The notes under the pieces were generated by a model, which saw only the letters and a list, made by a program, of their open reading frames with translations, was not told the DNA's origin and did not search any database. From contig CM046330.1 of the NCBI GenBank assembly GCA_025403435.1, forward strand, positions 27,542,822 to 27,606,821: DNA of 64,000 nucleotides, in the 5' to 3' direction. Both the position numbers and the translations under genes were made by a program. Origin of the DNA: Artocarpus heterophyllus. Taxonomy: Eukaryota; Streptophyta; Magnoliopsida; Rosales; Moraceae. Shown piece by piece: positions 22,691 through 35,181 of this stretch; the stretch's first letter is position 1; each line of letters starts with the position of its first letter.

Positions 22691-22926
22691 GTTTTTTCCT
22701 TTTTTGTCTATTTCAGCTCTGATTCTCGATTCACTTTCGTTGGACTTCAAATTGAATGCTTCACATTTTTAACTCCAAAAATCTTCATTTTTCTCCCTAT
22801 GTTTATTCTTTAATATTAAAGTACCTAAAATCACAAAATAAAAATAAAACATAAGAATTACTCAAAAATTTAGACAATAAATGCAAGGAAAAATGACACA
22901 AAACATGTTGAATTATGCATTTATCA

Positions 22927-24149
22927 AGTGATTTATGATGATGAACGGTTGGCGAATAATTTGGAAAAAGGCTCATATGAGAGAAGAAGCATTCACGCGC
23001 GTTGCAATCTCTTCACACCAACCCAGATCGTAGGGCCAAGTATCGTCGCAGATTAGGTCTAACATATGACCCAATGCGTGATGTCCCAGTGTTAAAGAAA
23101 AAGACAATTTACAAGTGATTCACAGCTAAAGTGGACGGTGTGATAAAATGTGCTTTTGGAAGTTAAAAAAAAAGTCTTTTGCAAATGTGAAAAGGCCATC
23201 TGTGTGGCTATATAGTGAGGTATGAATTCATTTCAGCTATATTATTTGTATGTATAACCTCTCCATTTTTAATTATTACATCATTTCCCTCTTTTTTTTT
23301 TTTTTTTTGGTTTTGTAGCACATTGGTGAGATTATGTACTGCAAAAGGAAGCGACAACAAAAGTACGTAGATGTTATTGCATAAAATGTTGCTATTTTAG
23401 ATAAGCCATTCACTTAGATAATCATTAGCTCTCACAAATCTAAAGAAATTGATCCTGTTTTGGTAAAATATGCTGAGAGTAAATAACCAATTAGGAAAAA
23501 GGCTTGATAGCATTGTACATGCCTCTCAATTTGAAAGACCTTCATTGGGTTGCTGTGAAAGTAGTTCTAAAATCTTGCGAGCTATATATATATATATATA
23601 TATATTTATTATTATTGTAGCCTACGTAGTCATTGATAAGGATTTGCCGCTAGTCATGGACCACTTAGGGACATAATTTCAAAAATTTTAAAAGTCTATG
23701 AAGAGTTTGGGGACATAAAGAAACACGTTGATAGACCACGGCCTTTCAGACGGCCTCTTGATACTCCATAAAATACTAGGTGAGTTAAATTCAACAAAGT
23801 TTTTTTGTTCATTTGTTATTAATTTTTAATTATTGTATATTTATGAATAAACCAGATTGCACAATATACATAACTAAGTATATTGAGCTTGATATGGCGT
23901 GTCTTGGGTTTCATATTATGACGATGAACTCATTACACGATTCAGAGAAAAGATGCTACTAATATTTTCTTCAATGATTGGGATCTTTCGACTATTAATT
24001 TGTATTTATAGAAGATATAGTAACAATTATGTATTCTTATTTTGTTATTTATGTTGGACTTTCTTTTGCTATAGAAACACTTTTGAATCCACAATCACTA
24101 GGATATGGTTCGACTAAAAGAATGCTTACCTTGACATAAATAGTTTCAA
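22927..24149 (+). other. Unassigned DNA with one coding-like stretch (about 23005-23115)
   Basis: Most of this interval shows no gene. At about 23005-23115 a plus frame reads NPDRRAKYRRRLGLTYDPMR followed by DVPVLKKKTIYK and a stop. It is basic and protein-like, but I do not recognise it. It has no upstream ATG in frame. It begins shortly after the Athila-like LTR end, so it may be the interrupted insertion target. Confidence 0.3.
23583..23605. repeat. (TA)n microsatellite
   Basis: About 11 uninterrupted TA units. Confidence 0.9.
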
Positions 24150-24939
24150 TTATGTAAAATTATGAAAAACTTATTCAAACTCATCCAAAACTCCTATTAT
24201 AGTCACGTAGACTTGAAAAAACGTCACGACTGAGCAAAACAACACCTTGACTTAGTTTGGAGTATTCACCTCGATCCATCCAATCTTAAAGTTACAAAGA
24301 AAAAAAAAAACTTTTTGACAAGCTTATTTTATAGCTACACATATAAATAATAAGGGTGGGTCATAATTCATTGACAATTAGAACATTGATATTATATTCT
24401 AAGTAAATTGTTGTTGGGACTTCCACTACACTAAGTGTATCTCAAAATAATATATGTTAGGATATCCCATGTTAAGTATACCTTAGGAGTTTACACACTT
24501 AAAAATATATATCATTTGAATATTATGTAACCACACTAGACATTCACATCCACAAAATTTGTGACATTACAATGGCCATCACTTAAAAAATTAATTCAAA
24601 CTTGTTCAAACTTATCAAAAAGTCCTATTATAGTAACCTAGATTGGGAAAAACATCACCTTGACTGAGCAAAACAACACTTCAACTTGGTTTGAACTGTT
24701 TACCTTGACCAATCCAATCTTAAAGTTATAAAAAAAAAAAAATCTAAACCTATTTTGATAAGCTTATTTTATAGCTACGCTTGACAATAATAAGGATGGG
24801 TTATAATTCATTGACATTTAGAACATTGATATTATAATCTAAGTAAATTGTTGGGACTCCCACTACAATAAGTATATCTTAAAATAATACTTGTTAGGAC
24901 ATCCCATGTCAAGTATCCCTTAGGAGTTTAAATGCTTAA
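24150..24939. repeat. Tandem ~431-bp repeat, copies 1 and 2
   Basis: Matching landmarks recur at a spacing of 431 bases: TTATTCAAAC at 24171 and TTGTTCAAAC at 24602, each followed by CCTATTATAGT, an A-run, and TTATTTTATAGCTAC. The third copy is broken by the solo LTR and resumes at 28549. No coding potential. Confidence 0.75.
24935..24939. repeat. Target-site duplication CTTAA, left copy
   Basis: CTTAA directly left of the solo LTR; perfect copy at 28549-28553. Confidence 0.85.
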
Positions 24940-27900
24940 TGTGACAACCCGCCTTTTCTGGCAATCACTTTACTTTCTTAAACTCCATTTTCGTAAACAG
25001 TAATCTTACTTACTTAGTAAGAAAAATAATGAAATAATTTTTTTTTCTTAAATTTTTTTTAAAACATTCTTTGAAACATTTTTAAAAACGGTTGCGACTT
25101 TTGTCGCCATTCAAGTCGAAACCTCGCTCAACACTTGTCTTTAAAACCATATCAAATCGTTTCATAAAACTTATTGAGAAACATTTACTGAATCATTAAT
25201 CAAAACTTAACTTTATGAGTTTTCGCTCAGTAAGTTCAAACATAAACTCACAAAGCATTTAAAACATGTTTTAGAAACTTTTCTCATGAAAACCTTTTTC
25301 TTAAACGTTTTTCATAAAACATTTCTAAAATGTTTCTCATAAACGTTTTCATAAAGCATTTCTGTAATGTTTTTTATAAACGCTTTCATAAAATATTTAA
25401 CATAAAACAATCCTCAGATTGCTCTTCATAAACGTCATTTATGTTTTCATAAACACATAATATAAAACATTCCTTAGAATGTTTTCCATAGCATATAAAT
25501 GTTTCATAAAAAAGAAAACCAGTAAAATCAAAGTGCATGTTTTCATTTATGCTCAATTTTGAATGTCAATTATGAGCATTTTATAAACATTCTTTTCTTA
25601 CTTTAACTTTCTATCCTTGTTCCTTATTTTTTCTTATCTTACTTTAACTTTCTATCCTTGTTCCTTATCTTTCTTTAACCTTTAGTGTTCATACCAACAT
25701 CTTTAATCATGACATCATAAATGTGATGCTTCCTTTGTGGAAGACTTAAGGCCATCGAACTTCGAGGTCATGTGCCTCACATCTAGGAGGTCCAACTTTA
25801 ACTTTATTTTCATTACCTCACAACGAGGAGGCTGGTACGACACTTTCTCTTTTTCGTTACATTACCTTGTTATTAACTTTAGTGAGTATAACAAACGCAA
25901 TCACATCATATGCAAACACACTTGTAATTCATAGTTTGTACTGTAAAATCTATTGCATAACAAATGCTACATAAAATGCGAACATATTTTGCAGTTCATA
26001 ACTTGTACTCTAACACTTATTACATAACAAATGCAACTTATTGCATAACAAATGCATCATAAAACTTATAACTTAAACTATAAAACATTATGCATTGTCA
26101 TAATGCAAAACATACTTTAAATACTTTAAATATCATAACTTGAACTTTTAAAAATATTATGCATATTAATATACAAATAGACTTTAAATGTAACGATTAC
26201 AAATTCATTGCAAATCTTATTTTGTACTTTAGAATTTTTTTTCATAATAAATGCAAATATACTTTAAAAACAACTTGCATAACAATTGCGAACATATTTG
26301 CAAATCATATAAATAAGCATTTAAAAATCATTTACTTCATATTGTAGGTGAAGTCTAAACTTACCTAGATTATACTCTAACGTTCTCTATTCCGTTCCTG
26401 TCTCGTTCCTTTTTCCTTCCATTGGTCGGTTTCTGTGTCCTGATCATACGATAGTCAACTCATTAATTAACTTTCTTTTTATCAATCCACTCGATTGATA
26501 ATAAAACGTAAACATTAACCATTTTTTCCTTTTAACTTGACTTGTACACTATCGGTTTACCCCTTTCCTTTCCTTAATTTTATAACCCACCGAGTAACCT
26601 TTCGTTTACTTGAACATCTCTTATTAAATCTCTAGTCACACGTGACGGTTACGTTACTTAACGTATTATAGAACATTTTTCGTCTAAGAACGTTATGCTA
26701 ATTTGGAGTATTCGACTTCGCTTTGGCCGTTTTCCTACTAATGACGATTTTACCCTTAATGGGTTTTTTATTCATTTCTTAACTTAATAAAACTCATTGT
26801 TGAACTTTACCATTCCATCACCTACATATTACAGAAAAATTCCCACTAAAGAACGTTTCCCGACATCAGGCGTTTTGGGTCCGTTTTGGCCATTTTTCAT
26901 AAAATAACCCCTTTGCCCTTAACTATTTTCTTCCATTATTTTCGTAACTAAACTTTAATTTCTTAAAAACTTAGCATCTATGGTACTTACTGCCTACAGT
27001 AGTGTAGGAAACCAACGTTCCCTAGTGCAAACTCAGTTTTCACACAATTTCATAGTTTTGACCTGAAATATAAAAATATTTACATTTTTGGCCCCAAAAT
27101 TAAATATAATCTTTTTACACCATTAGTCCCCATTTTTCATGAGGAACATTTTTGCTCAAAGTACCATATTCAAAATCCTTTGGAAAAATGTTATTTTTGC
27201 CCTTTTAAATTTTTTTCCAATTTTAACAAATTCTTGTAAAATTAAAGTCTCTCAAACGATTGAGATTTTTGACAAACTGTTCTTAATGCATAACAGTTTC
27301 ATCGAGATCTATAACTTTTGTGTTTTAACTTTTGTGAAAGTCTCACTGTACAGGGGCATTTTTGGCCATTTTTTAATTCTACTAAGAAAAAACTTTTTAT
27401 TACAATTTAGTCCTTAGGACGTTTTTGTAAAAGTCCACTTCAAAATTGCATATCTACCCCTACAAAAACCGTTTCATCCTTTATTTAAATCATTATCGTG
27501 CTCAAACATCTTTTTTTATTAAGACTAACATCAAAATTACCAAAATAAAACTTTTTGTAAAAACTAACATTTTACACCATAAACTAAAATTCACAACTTC
27601 AACATGCCAAACATCACATATCCATGAAATTTCATCAAATACATACTCAAGAACCCACATAGGTTCAAAGGAATAAAAATCAAAACAAAAATTACAAAAT
27701 TTCAAAACTTTGAAATTCAAAACTTACCCAAATAACTCTCTTTTGATTTCTAACCTTCTAAGGCTCCTTGAACTCCTTTCTAGGCTTCATTTTCATGCAA
27801 AAACACCATGAATTAATTTCCCCCTTAACCCATGAAAAATCCCTTGAAAACTTGCTAAAAAGTTTGGGATTTTACCTTAAGTCTTGTAAAAAATCCTTGA

Positions 27901-28548
27901 GCTTTGCTTCTAAAACTTGTTTGGGGTTATTTTCGCAAAGTGTGGGGCTGAGAAATTTTTTTGAGAGGCTACCTATGGCTGCCGAACATGGGAGGAAGAA
28001 AGAAATTAAATTAAATTAAATTTTTTTGATAATTTTGCAATAAATGCTTGCTTATCCCATTTTGATGACTCATGGTCATCCATAAGGATACCCTAGGTGG
28101 TGACATGCTATTGGGCCACATTTCTAAGCTTGGTGGCCCAATCAAATTCGGTTGGGTGTCCACTTTGTGGGGCCCAAAAATTTACAATGTGTAATTTTTC
28201 ACCACACAGTATTTTTCCTATACTACCGTGGTAAAATCAGTGCAAAAATATATTCCTAGATTGTATAAAATATTTTACTTGCCTCTAGTTTATTTTTGGA
28301 GGCCAAACATAACATTTTCCAGATCTATGTTTTTACTTAGTAGTATTCTTTTTACATTGCTTTAACTTAAACAGTCCAATTTCTATATTACATGACCTTA
28401 AACAATCTAATTCTTACACTGCATTATTCTAATACTGTATAATTTTTCATATTATTATACAGTATTTTTCCTTAAACTGTACTTTTCGTCTTAATATAAT
28501 CCTTAACTTAATGTATTTTTAATGTATTGAAAATACCGGGGTGTTACA
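24940..28548 (-). mobile_element. Solo LTR, Del/Tekay-like gypsy (3609 bp), same family as LTR-A
   Basis: Begins TGTGACAACCCG and ends CGGGGTGTTACA, imperfect inverted termini, bounded by CTTAA on both sides. It splits the third copy of a ~431-bp tandem repeat. It contains the degenerate 'cataaaacattt' array (25260-25510) and other blocks shared in order with 3410-6135 and 9437-10233. Orientation is inferred as minus from leader-like sequence with donor-like GGTAA(A/G) near 27875 and 27725 on that strand. No internal domain or second LTR, so it is a solo LTR. The plus frames inside it (25737-25934, 27139-27417, 27446-27676, 27768-28019) have no protein pattern. Confidence 0.8.
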
Positions 28549-28860
28549 CTTAAAATATGTATTATTTGAATGCTATGTAACCACACTAGACATTCACTTT
28601 CACAAAGTTTATGACATTATTATGCCCCTTACTTAAGAAATTATGTAAAACTTATTCAACCTTATCAAAAATTCTTTTTATAGTCATCTAGATTGGGAAA
28701 AACGTCACCTCAATGAGCAAAACAACACCTCGACTTTGTTTGTAGTGTTAAACTCGACTCATCTAATCGTAAAAAAAAAGCGTATTTTTACAATATTATT
28801 ATTTTATAGCTACGCTTACAATAATTGATAATTTTCAAAAACATTTCATATAACGGAAAA
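28549..28860. repeat. Tandem ~431-bp repeat, third copy (continuation)
   Basis: Resumes the repeat exactly after the CTTAA duplication. TTATTCAACC at 28652 corresponds to 24171 and 24602. Removing the solo LTR and one TSD gives a spacing of about 436. Confidence 0.75.
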
Positions 28861-28959
28861 TCATCATATGAAATTCATGCATAATTGAATCCATATTGTT
28901 ATACATTCAAAAACTACACTAAATTCATAAAGCAATATACTATCTTTAATATTTCATTG

Positions 28960-31210
28960 GCATCATTAAAAGAGGACAACATTTTTTGTAATGGCCCTCT
29001 TGTCCGCATGACCCACATCTCCTTTCCGCTTTTTGTTTCTCTCTCCCTCCGAAGGCGTTGTTTTCTTCTTCTTGCTCCATTTTCCTTCTGTTTTCAACTT
29101 TAGTGGCAGTACCTTTATTAACTCAGTGTCTTCAGGAATATATTATTCAGCTGAGGAAGGCACTGAGTAAATGACCTTGGCATATGCCAACAACCAAGTG
29201 ACGGTCTTGTAGTAATGAGCGCACAATGAATCTATAGAAATTTGGCTTTTTCCAACGATGCTAAGGCATGTGCACAAGGAAGACTATCAATGTCAAACAC
29301 ACGACATCCAAAACTCTTTTGGCGTATGTTAACCACCGCATCATTGTTCCCTCCCTTCACATCGAACTCAAAGGAGTTAAGTTCATGAGAAATCATTTCC
29401 CATGACTTAATGAACCTATGACATAGGATTTCCTCTACCTTTAGAGTAAAAGTTTTTATGCAATATTCTAATTTTTTACGGTCCTCATTGAACCAATTAG
29501 AGACCAACCCTTGAACCTTATCTAGCAAGGTAATAATAGGATATTCTCTAGCCTTTCTCAATGTTGCACTGATTGAGTTAGCACCATTGGCGGCATGATG
29601 TTGCATCTAGAACCTGTAAAGTGAACCCTTAACTATTTTTTAACATCAATCTTCTTCTCAAGATAATTGGCTGCTATTGATTGCCTACTCTTCAACTCAT
29701 TATAGAGGTGATTGAAATCTAAAACTTTATATGCATTTGCAGTTCTCTTAAAAAGATCAAGGACATCACCATGACAATAAAGTGCTTTGATATTTTGACC
29801 AATATGTCACCAACAATCCCCACTACCTTGATGATGCTTTGATTCTTATCCAAAAAAAAGACCAACTCATCATCATCTGGTATAAGCTCCTTAAGCTTTA
29901 TAGAGAACCATGTCCACAAATCATCATTCTCTGAGTCAACCACGACCCAAGCAATAGGATATTGATGATAGTTACCATCTTGTACTACAGCAACAAGAAT
30001 CGTACCCTTGTATTTGATTTTTAAAAATGTACCATCCTCTACAATAACTTTCGTCATGCAAAAAATCCATTAATGCAAGGATGATTGGCCAAGAAGAGGT
30101 ATTTAAACGTGCCATTTTCATCCACCTCTAAATGCGTAAATAAGCTGGGAATAATTCAAAACTCAACTCTGGAGAACTCCTGAGAAGATTGTGAGCAATC
30201 TGTTTGCCTTTCCAACCTTTCCAACAAGAAATTTTCATTTTTTGATTTTGCATCATTGTCATAATTGATTTTGGGGCGACCTTGAAACTTTTCTGTTAAC
30301 ATATCCCCAACGACTGCAGCACTCGGTGGCACCTATTCTGATGTCTTATGGAGCAAGTATGTGTGTTATTTTATGTTGGGATGGAGAAGTAATCTGCGTT
30401 AATTATTTTCACTACTCACACTCTCCAGTTGCAATCTTTATCAATGTATTTCACCACGTATAAAGTCTTTGTAGATTTGCTCACTGACATTTCAAAACAA
30501 GCATCAATTGCAATATCTAGTAACTTTTTTGCACCTCAAACTTGATCCTAAATTGTTGATCGATTTTCAAATTTGAACTATCTGTGAAACTATAAGAAGA
30601 GGTCATAGGGTTAATATTGAGTGGCTCGTCGTCATCAACATCACCAAAAGCTAGCTATTGTGATTGTGGAGATTGTGGACTCAGAGATAATGTTGCTGTC
30701 TCTTTGTTGTTTGGCTCTACCATCGACCCATCTAAATTTACCCCAATATCGCCTGGTGATGAAACACAATCACAAATATCTTGCACTATGAAATCTCTGT
30801 CAAAATACTCATCATGTAACTACCCTTCATGTTGGCCTTCACCCTATTCCTCTTCTATATTATCACAATCTTTATTTTGCCACTCTTTGAGGCCTTTGTT
30901 AATTCCCTCCTTTCTAATGAACTCCACGCGCAATGTCCCCCGACTACCTTGCTCACCACGGTCCAAGAGATAACCAGCAAGACATACATCATCTTTAATG
31001 ACAAGAGGCGGTATCTTGACCCATGAATTTGGTATATAATTCAAATTTAGGTCAATCTCATTTCAATCCACGCTGAGCCTTTTATATAATTTCTCCACAT
31101 GCTCTACTATCGTTATACTTTTCTTGTCAATAATGTTGCATGTGGGACGATTATTCTTTCAGCACCATTGGCAGGACCTTAGCCTATTCTTCCATTCTTT
31201 ATCTTATTAA
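28960..31210 (-). pseudogene. MuDR-like (MULE) transposase, decayed
   Basis: Minus strand, N to C: YIPNSWVKIPPLVIKDDVCL (about 31040-30980), the N-terminal MULE region. Then a FLYWCH/LZ-like piece with YVVKYIDKDCNWRV (about 30440). Then the transposase core frame 30057-29719 with VIVEDGTFLKIKYKGTILVA (first catalytic Asp), IAWVVVDSENDDLWTWF and FFLDKNQSI (second acidic site). Then frame 29606-29232 with TLRKAREYPIITLL and the SWIM-type zinc region CRVFDIDSLPCAHALASLEK, whose first Cys is replaced (SFGC). The tail reads YAKVIYSVP. The end is a zinc knuckle, CGSCGQEGHYKKCC (about 29030-28985). Several stops and frame changes separate these blocks. No terminal inverted repeats were identified. 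Confidence 0.85.
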
Positions 31211-33540
31211 ATACAGATGACCATATTATCCTTCATCCTACGACAAAAAGTTAAAAAAAAAAGTTATTAATAATTTGAAAAGATGTTAAAAAAAATAATA
31301 ATGACTTCCTTGACTGCTAATACCTAATATCAACTGCTCATATATTCACTAAACTGCTATCAATTGAGGTCCTTCTACTAAGCATATTATGAATATTTCC
31401 CACACAATGTGTTCATAATTTAAAAATAAATTTGGAATCATAAAGTTTAATCTAAAATTGTAACATGTTACAAAAAAACAAAACAATAATGCCACCTTGA
31501 CTGTTAACGCTGAACCTCGGCAGGTGTTATACGCATACCATGATTGGTCACCAATCGAAGTCGAATTGTTTATATTTGACCTCTGTTTACTTTTTAAAAA
31601 TCACAGATCCGAGGTTTAATTCTCATACATTTTGCGTTTTGTTCATCTCAACCTCTAATAAGTATGAAAAATCCTATTTTAATCAAGATTGTTTATCCAA
31701 GAAAACAAACTAACACAAAGATTTAACTTATCTTCAAAAACCTTGATTCATTTCTTTCCCAAAGTTCTGAGCGTGAATATGTTGCAAAGAGCTGCTACTT
31801 ACTGGAAATGCTCAAAAAACACCTAAAGGAACGTGAAAGTTGAACATTGCGGCCGAAGGAGGAAGAGGAAAGAAATGGTTTTTTTTTTTTTCCAATAGTT
31901 TTATATCTCTTTTTTTTCCGAATTTTTTTACCCATATCTCTTTTAATATTTTTAATCCATGGAGGAGTAATTTAGGATAAGAGATGTTTTTTTCATAAAG
32001 ATAAGGTTAGTCACCACATCTTTCGTTTTAGCATGATAGAAAACTAAAATGTTTACCATTTAAAGTCATATTTTTAATTGTCCCCTATTCCACCCAAGTC
32101 TTATAAATTGAACTCTCTAGGATATTGTCGGGGTCTTTTGGCATATCAAAGGAGCAGCTAAAGGAGAGATATTCCTAGAGAGACGAAGACAGTGGATTCA
32201 TGAAGGATTGGAGTTGATGTCAAGGGCTAGAATGGACAGTAGGCATTGTAGATAGAAGAAAACAACAGGGTGGTGGAATCAGTAAGTATTCCAGAGGTTT
32301 GTTCTACAAAATTATTTAATTAAAACTAATTTTTTACTACAATATTAAAATTCTCAGTTGGAACTGGCAGATTTGTGGGTGGTAGATCTGATTTCATGCA
32401 TTAACTGATAATTTCCTTTAATAAAAAATGCTAGTGATTTTCGAGCTTGGTATCTGGTCTCTTCACAATACAGTGGAATACAAATGAGTGTACCATGCAA
32501 CTGCTCACCAGCAAATATTGATGTATTAAATGTCATAAGAACCTTCAAGTCAGATACAAATCATTCATCAAAATCAAACAGGTGAGGAACATTAACCTAA
32601 ACTTGTGGCTTAAACTAGAATTTTGGTATGAGCATCTGAGATTTCTTGTTTATAAAATCAACTTTTGGTTCAGAATTAGCACCTTTTTCCTGCAGTAGCT
32701 ATGCTTGCTTTCGCTATAGCTTGAATGTAGGTAAGAAGTTAATTAGAGCCTTGAGAGATTTTTTTTTTTTTTTTTTTTGGAGTGCCAAGGGATTTCTAAT
32801 TTGGTTCCAAACAAATTGTAAAATAAATTGAGAGAAATTAAGGGAATATGCCCTCCTGACCTCCTTTCTTTAGTTTTGGATTCCCTTCACGCCCTTTTAA
32901 CTTGATTTTAAAGGGAAAAGGAGTAATATGAATCTAAAATTATTAGAGAAGAGGCATTAATTATTTTTTAGTTATTGCATTTGATTGCTCTCCTCAACCA
33001 ATTCTTCAAAGACATCTTTAATATGATGAGAATGTTGAATATTCTCTCTTTTCACTAAAAATGCTTCTTCTTTTTTTTTAATTTGTTTTGTATAATGAGT
33101 TATAGCGGCAGCCAGCAGGGAACTAAGCTACGTACTGTATCTGCACTCGACACACATACACGTATATTCATACATGTATATTTACAAGTTTTTACATTAC
33201 CATAAATCCTAACATACCCAAAATAAATTTTCTCTCGTTTTCATCTCATTGTTCATTCATTATGTATAGTTTTCAATGTAAAGCTTTTTTAAATTAAACA
33301 AACAAAATTAAGTGCGATTGAGAACTAAAAGAGAAGCTTTATTTTGAGACTTTGAAACCCTAAATAGCAGTGAACACAATTAGCAGAAATTATAAATACC
33401 CAAACAAACAAAATTGATCCGCGGATCCTAATTACATGGAATACAAAAAAAATGCTCCCTAAAGTAAATAACAATGAAGAAAGAATCTTAAAAAAATATC
33501 ATGAATTTAACCTCAACGAAAAAAAAAAAAAAGTATAAAC
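31211..33540. other. No clear gene; one coding-like minus piece
   Basis: AT-rich DNA with poly-T runs (for example 31880-31891, 32760-32779) and A-rich stretches. A minus frame at 32548-32354 has unbiased, protein-like composition (for example GTLICIPLYCEETRY), but I do not recognise it and it lacks flanking support. It could be a stray exon or chance. The 3' side of the MADS gene (33300-33540) holds only AT-rich sequence. Confidence 0.4.
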
Positions 33541-33544
33541 CGCT

Positions 33545-34014
33545 CTAAAATCTGATCCATTGAGCGAGATTGCTCAAAAAAAAAAAGTCAAGCAAAAAGG
33601 GACTGTAAGAACTGCAAATCCAAAGCCAAAGCGACTCTTCTTCCCCTCTCTTCAGGTTGTCCTTCAACGCCAACAATTCTTCAGAGTCCACATTCAGAAG
33701 TTGGTTTAAGTACGACAGTCCAACGTCGTCGTTTTTAGAAGAACAACCAACTACATCACCGTCATCGCTGACGCTCTGCGTCGCTGTCGTCTGATCAGTC
33801 ATTGAAGTTCCGACGTCTTCCCCCGAAGGGTGAAGAACTTCTCAACGACGGACTCGAACGATGGATATCCGAAGACGTAGGGACGGCCGGCCTGAGAGAG
33901 GAGGAGAACGGCGGCCTGAGCCTTGTTGAAGAGGCCATTTCGCCGCTTAGAGAAGCTCACCATTCTGTTCTGATCGTTGTCGATCCTCTCCATCTGAATC
34001 TTCCGCTTTCCCAT
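33545..34014 (-). pseudogene. AGL62-like type I (M-alpha) MADS-box gene, frame-broken
   Basis: Type I MADS factors bind DNA as dimers, and AGL62 relatives act in endosperm development. The frame from 34014 reads MGKRKIQMERIDNDQNRMVS, then FSKRRNGLFNKAQAAVLLLS, then GRPYVFGYPSFESVVEKFF, then stops at 33799. The basic helix and second strand are clear. The Cys-containing stretch usual between 'NKA' and the first strand (about 8-10 residues) is missing in frame. A second frame starts at the overlapping ATG (33802) and runs 85 codons to 33545. It contains LNQLLNVDSEELLALKDNLK then RGEEES, resembling the short Leu/Glu coiled part after the MADS domain. A 1-base shift (CAATGA) separates the two. 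No intron is evident, as is usual for this class. The two lesions suggest a pseudogene, but a sequencing error at the shift is possible. Confidence 0.72.
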
Positions 34015-35130
34015 TGTTCCCTGATGATGATGATGAAGTCTGGGATAGAGATTTTCTCGGGAGTTTTTTTTTTCTTTTTTTTTTTTTTGGCTCTGCCAGT
34101 TAAGAATGTTGGACAGCTTTCTTTCTCCGGCGCGTTTTGGTGGGAATTATTTTTCCCTCTGTTTTCTGGGTGAGTATGAGAAATTGGGATTAAGAAATAT
34201 GACCGTTGGAGATTGTGAACTTAAAGTCAAGACTTAGCTTAACATTGAAGCGTAACAGAGACCTAACGGTCATCTCTTCTAGTTCTCGCGCCACCTAATT
34301 CTGATTTTCCCGCCATTTAACGGCCATTTCTTTTCTTGTTTTCAGATCATCTCAATTTGAATATTGTAAATTGAGATGTTGATTTTTACTCCGTTGATTA
34401 ATGAGAAAAGTCTATATTTATATAATATGGCCATACCATATCTTAAAATGAGCTGATAGACATGTGTCCTTGCTCTTTTTTAAAACTTTTTCACTTTTTT
34501 TGTTTTATTTTCTCCTCTATTTTTTTGGTTGTTCTTTAATTCTTTTTCATCTTTTTATATTGACATTTCTTATCTTTTTTTTCTTTTTATCTTCTTTTTC
34601 CCTTTTTTTTTTTTGTTTTGTCCTCTTTCTTTTTATTTGTGTTTTTGACGCTTTAGATCTTCGTATCAAAAATTTTACAAGAATATCTTTATATAAAAAA
34701 ACAAAAACACGTAAGGGGCTCATCATTAGTATGTTATAAAATACTACCTTTTTTTTTCTCTCTTTCAGTAAATTTCCGATATTATTGATTCACTAAAAAA
34801 CTGATTGACAAAATCTGGTTTTTCATTTTTGGATTTTTTTTTCGAATACTTTTGTTTCTATTATTTTTATTTTGTTTCTCTCACAACTCTTGCAAGCCAT
34901 CTCCATGCTACAATTTATCCAAAACTTAACAGTCTATAATAAGAGCGGTCAAAACTGTATATTTCAAAAACTTCAAGGTAGCTAGATGTCTTAGAGTGAA
35001 TATCATGAGCAAACTGAGATAAGTGCACATCCTTAGATGTCAGAAGTATAAATAACCCTTTTTTTGTTGAGATTGAGAGGTTTAGATTTACATTGCATAC
35101 AAAAGCTTAGGGAAAAAAAAAAAGATAGGA

Positions 35131-35134
35131 AGAA

Positions 35135-35179
<45 letters not shown>

Positions 35180-35181
35180 AA
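35131..35181. repeat. (AAAG)n microsatellite
   Basis: About ten GAAA/AAAG units following three GAA units. Confidence 0.9.

Larger units (their letters stand above)
16606..22926 (-). mobile_element. Athila-like gypsy element, 3' end missing
   Basis: Minus-strand element with one LTR (21259-22926), Asp-type primer site, gag (about 20935-19380), protease region (19361-18921), RT (18385-17690), RNase H (about 17620-17250) and integrase up to about 16606. There the sequence turns into a plus-strand integrase. No 3' LTR is present. Every domain has stops or frame changes. The family is called from gag and protease patterns typical of Athila/Tat elements and from the primer type. Confidence 0.8.
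21259..22926 (-). repeat. Athila-like 5' LTR (about 1.67 kb)
   Basis: On the minus strand it starts TGATAAATGC (22926-22917) and runs to the primer site. The 3' terminus is not a clean CA, so 21259 is approximate. It carries a GC-rich block (22370-22690) directly upstream of a TATA box (22313-22320). The plus frame 22353-22772 is a by-product of the GC block. Confidence 0.65.

Noticed and set aside
22353..22772. 139-codon plus-strand open frame
   Set aside because: By-product of the GC-rich block in the Athila-like LTR; composition driven, no protein pattern.
32354..32548. 64-codon minus frame as a host exon
   Set aside because: Composition is protein-like, but there is no recognised family, splice support or neighbouring exon; left as unassigned.
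34464..34739. 91-codon hydrophobic plus frame resembling a membrane protein
   Set aside because: Made of T-rich low-complexity DNA; Phe/Leu runs are a codon artefact.
35131..35181. (AAAG)n tract as a coding or regulatory repeat
   Set aside because: Ordinary microsatellite with no linked gene.
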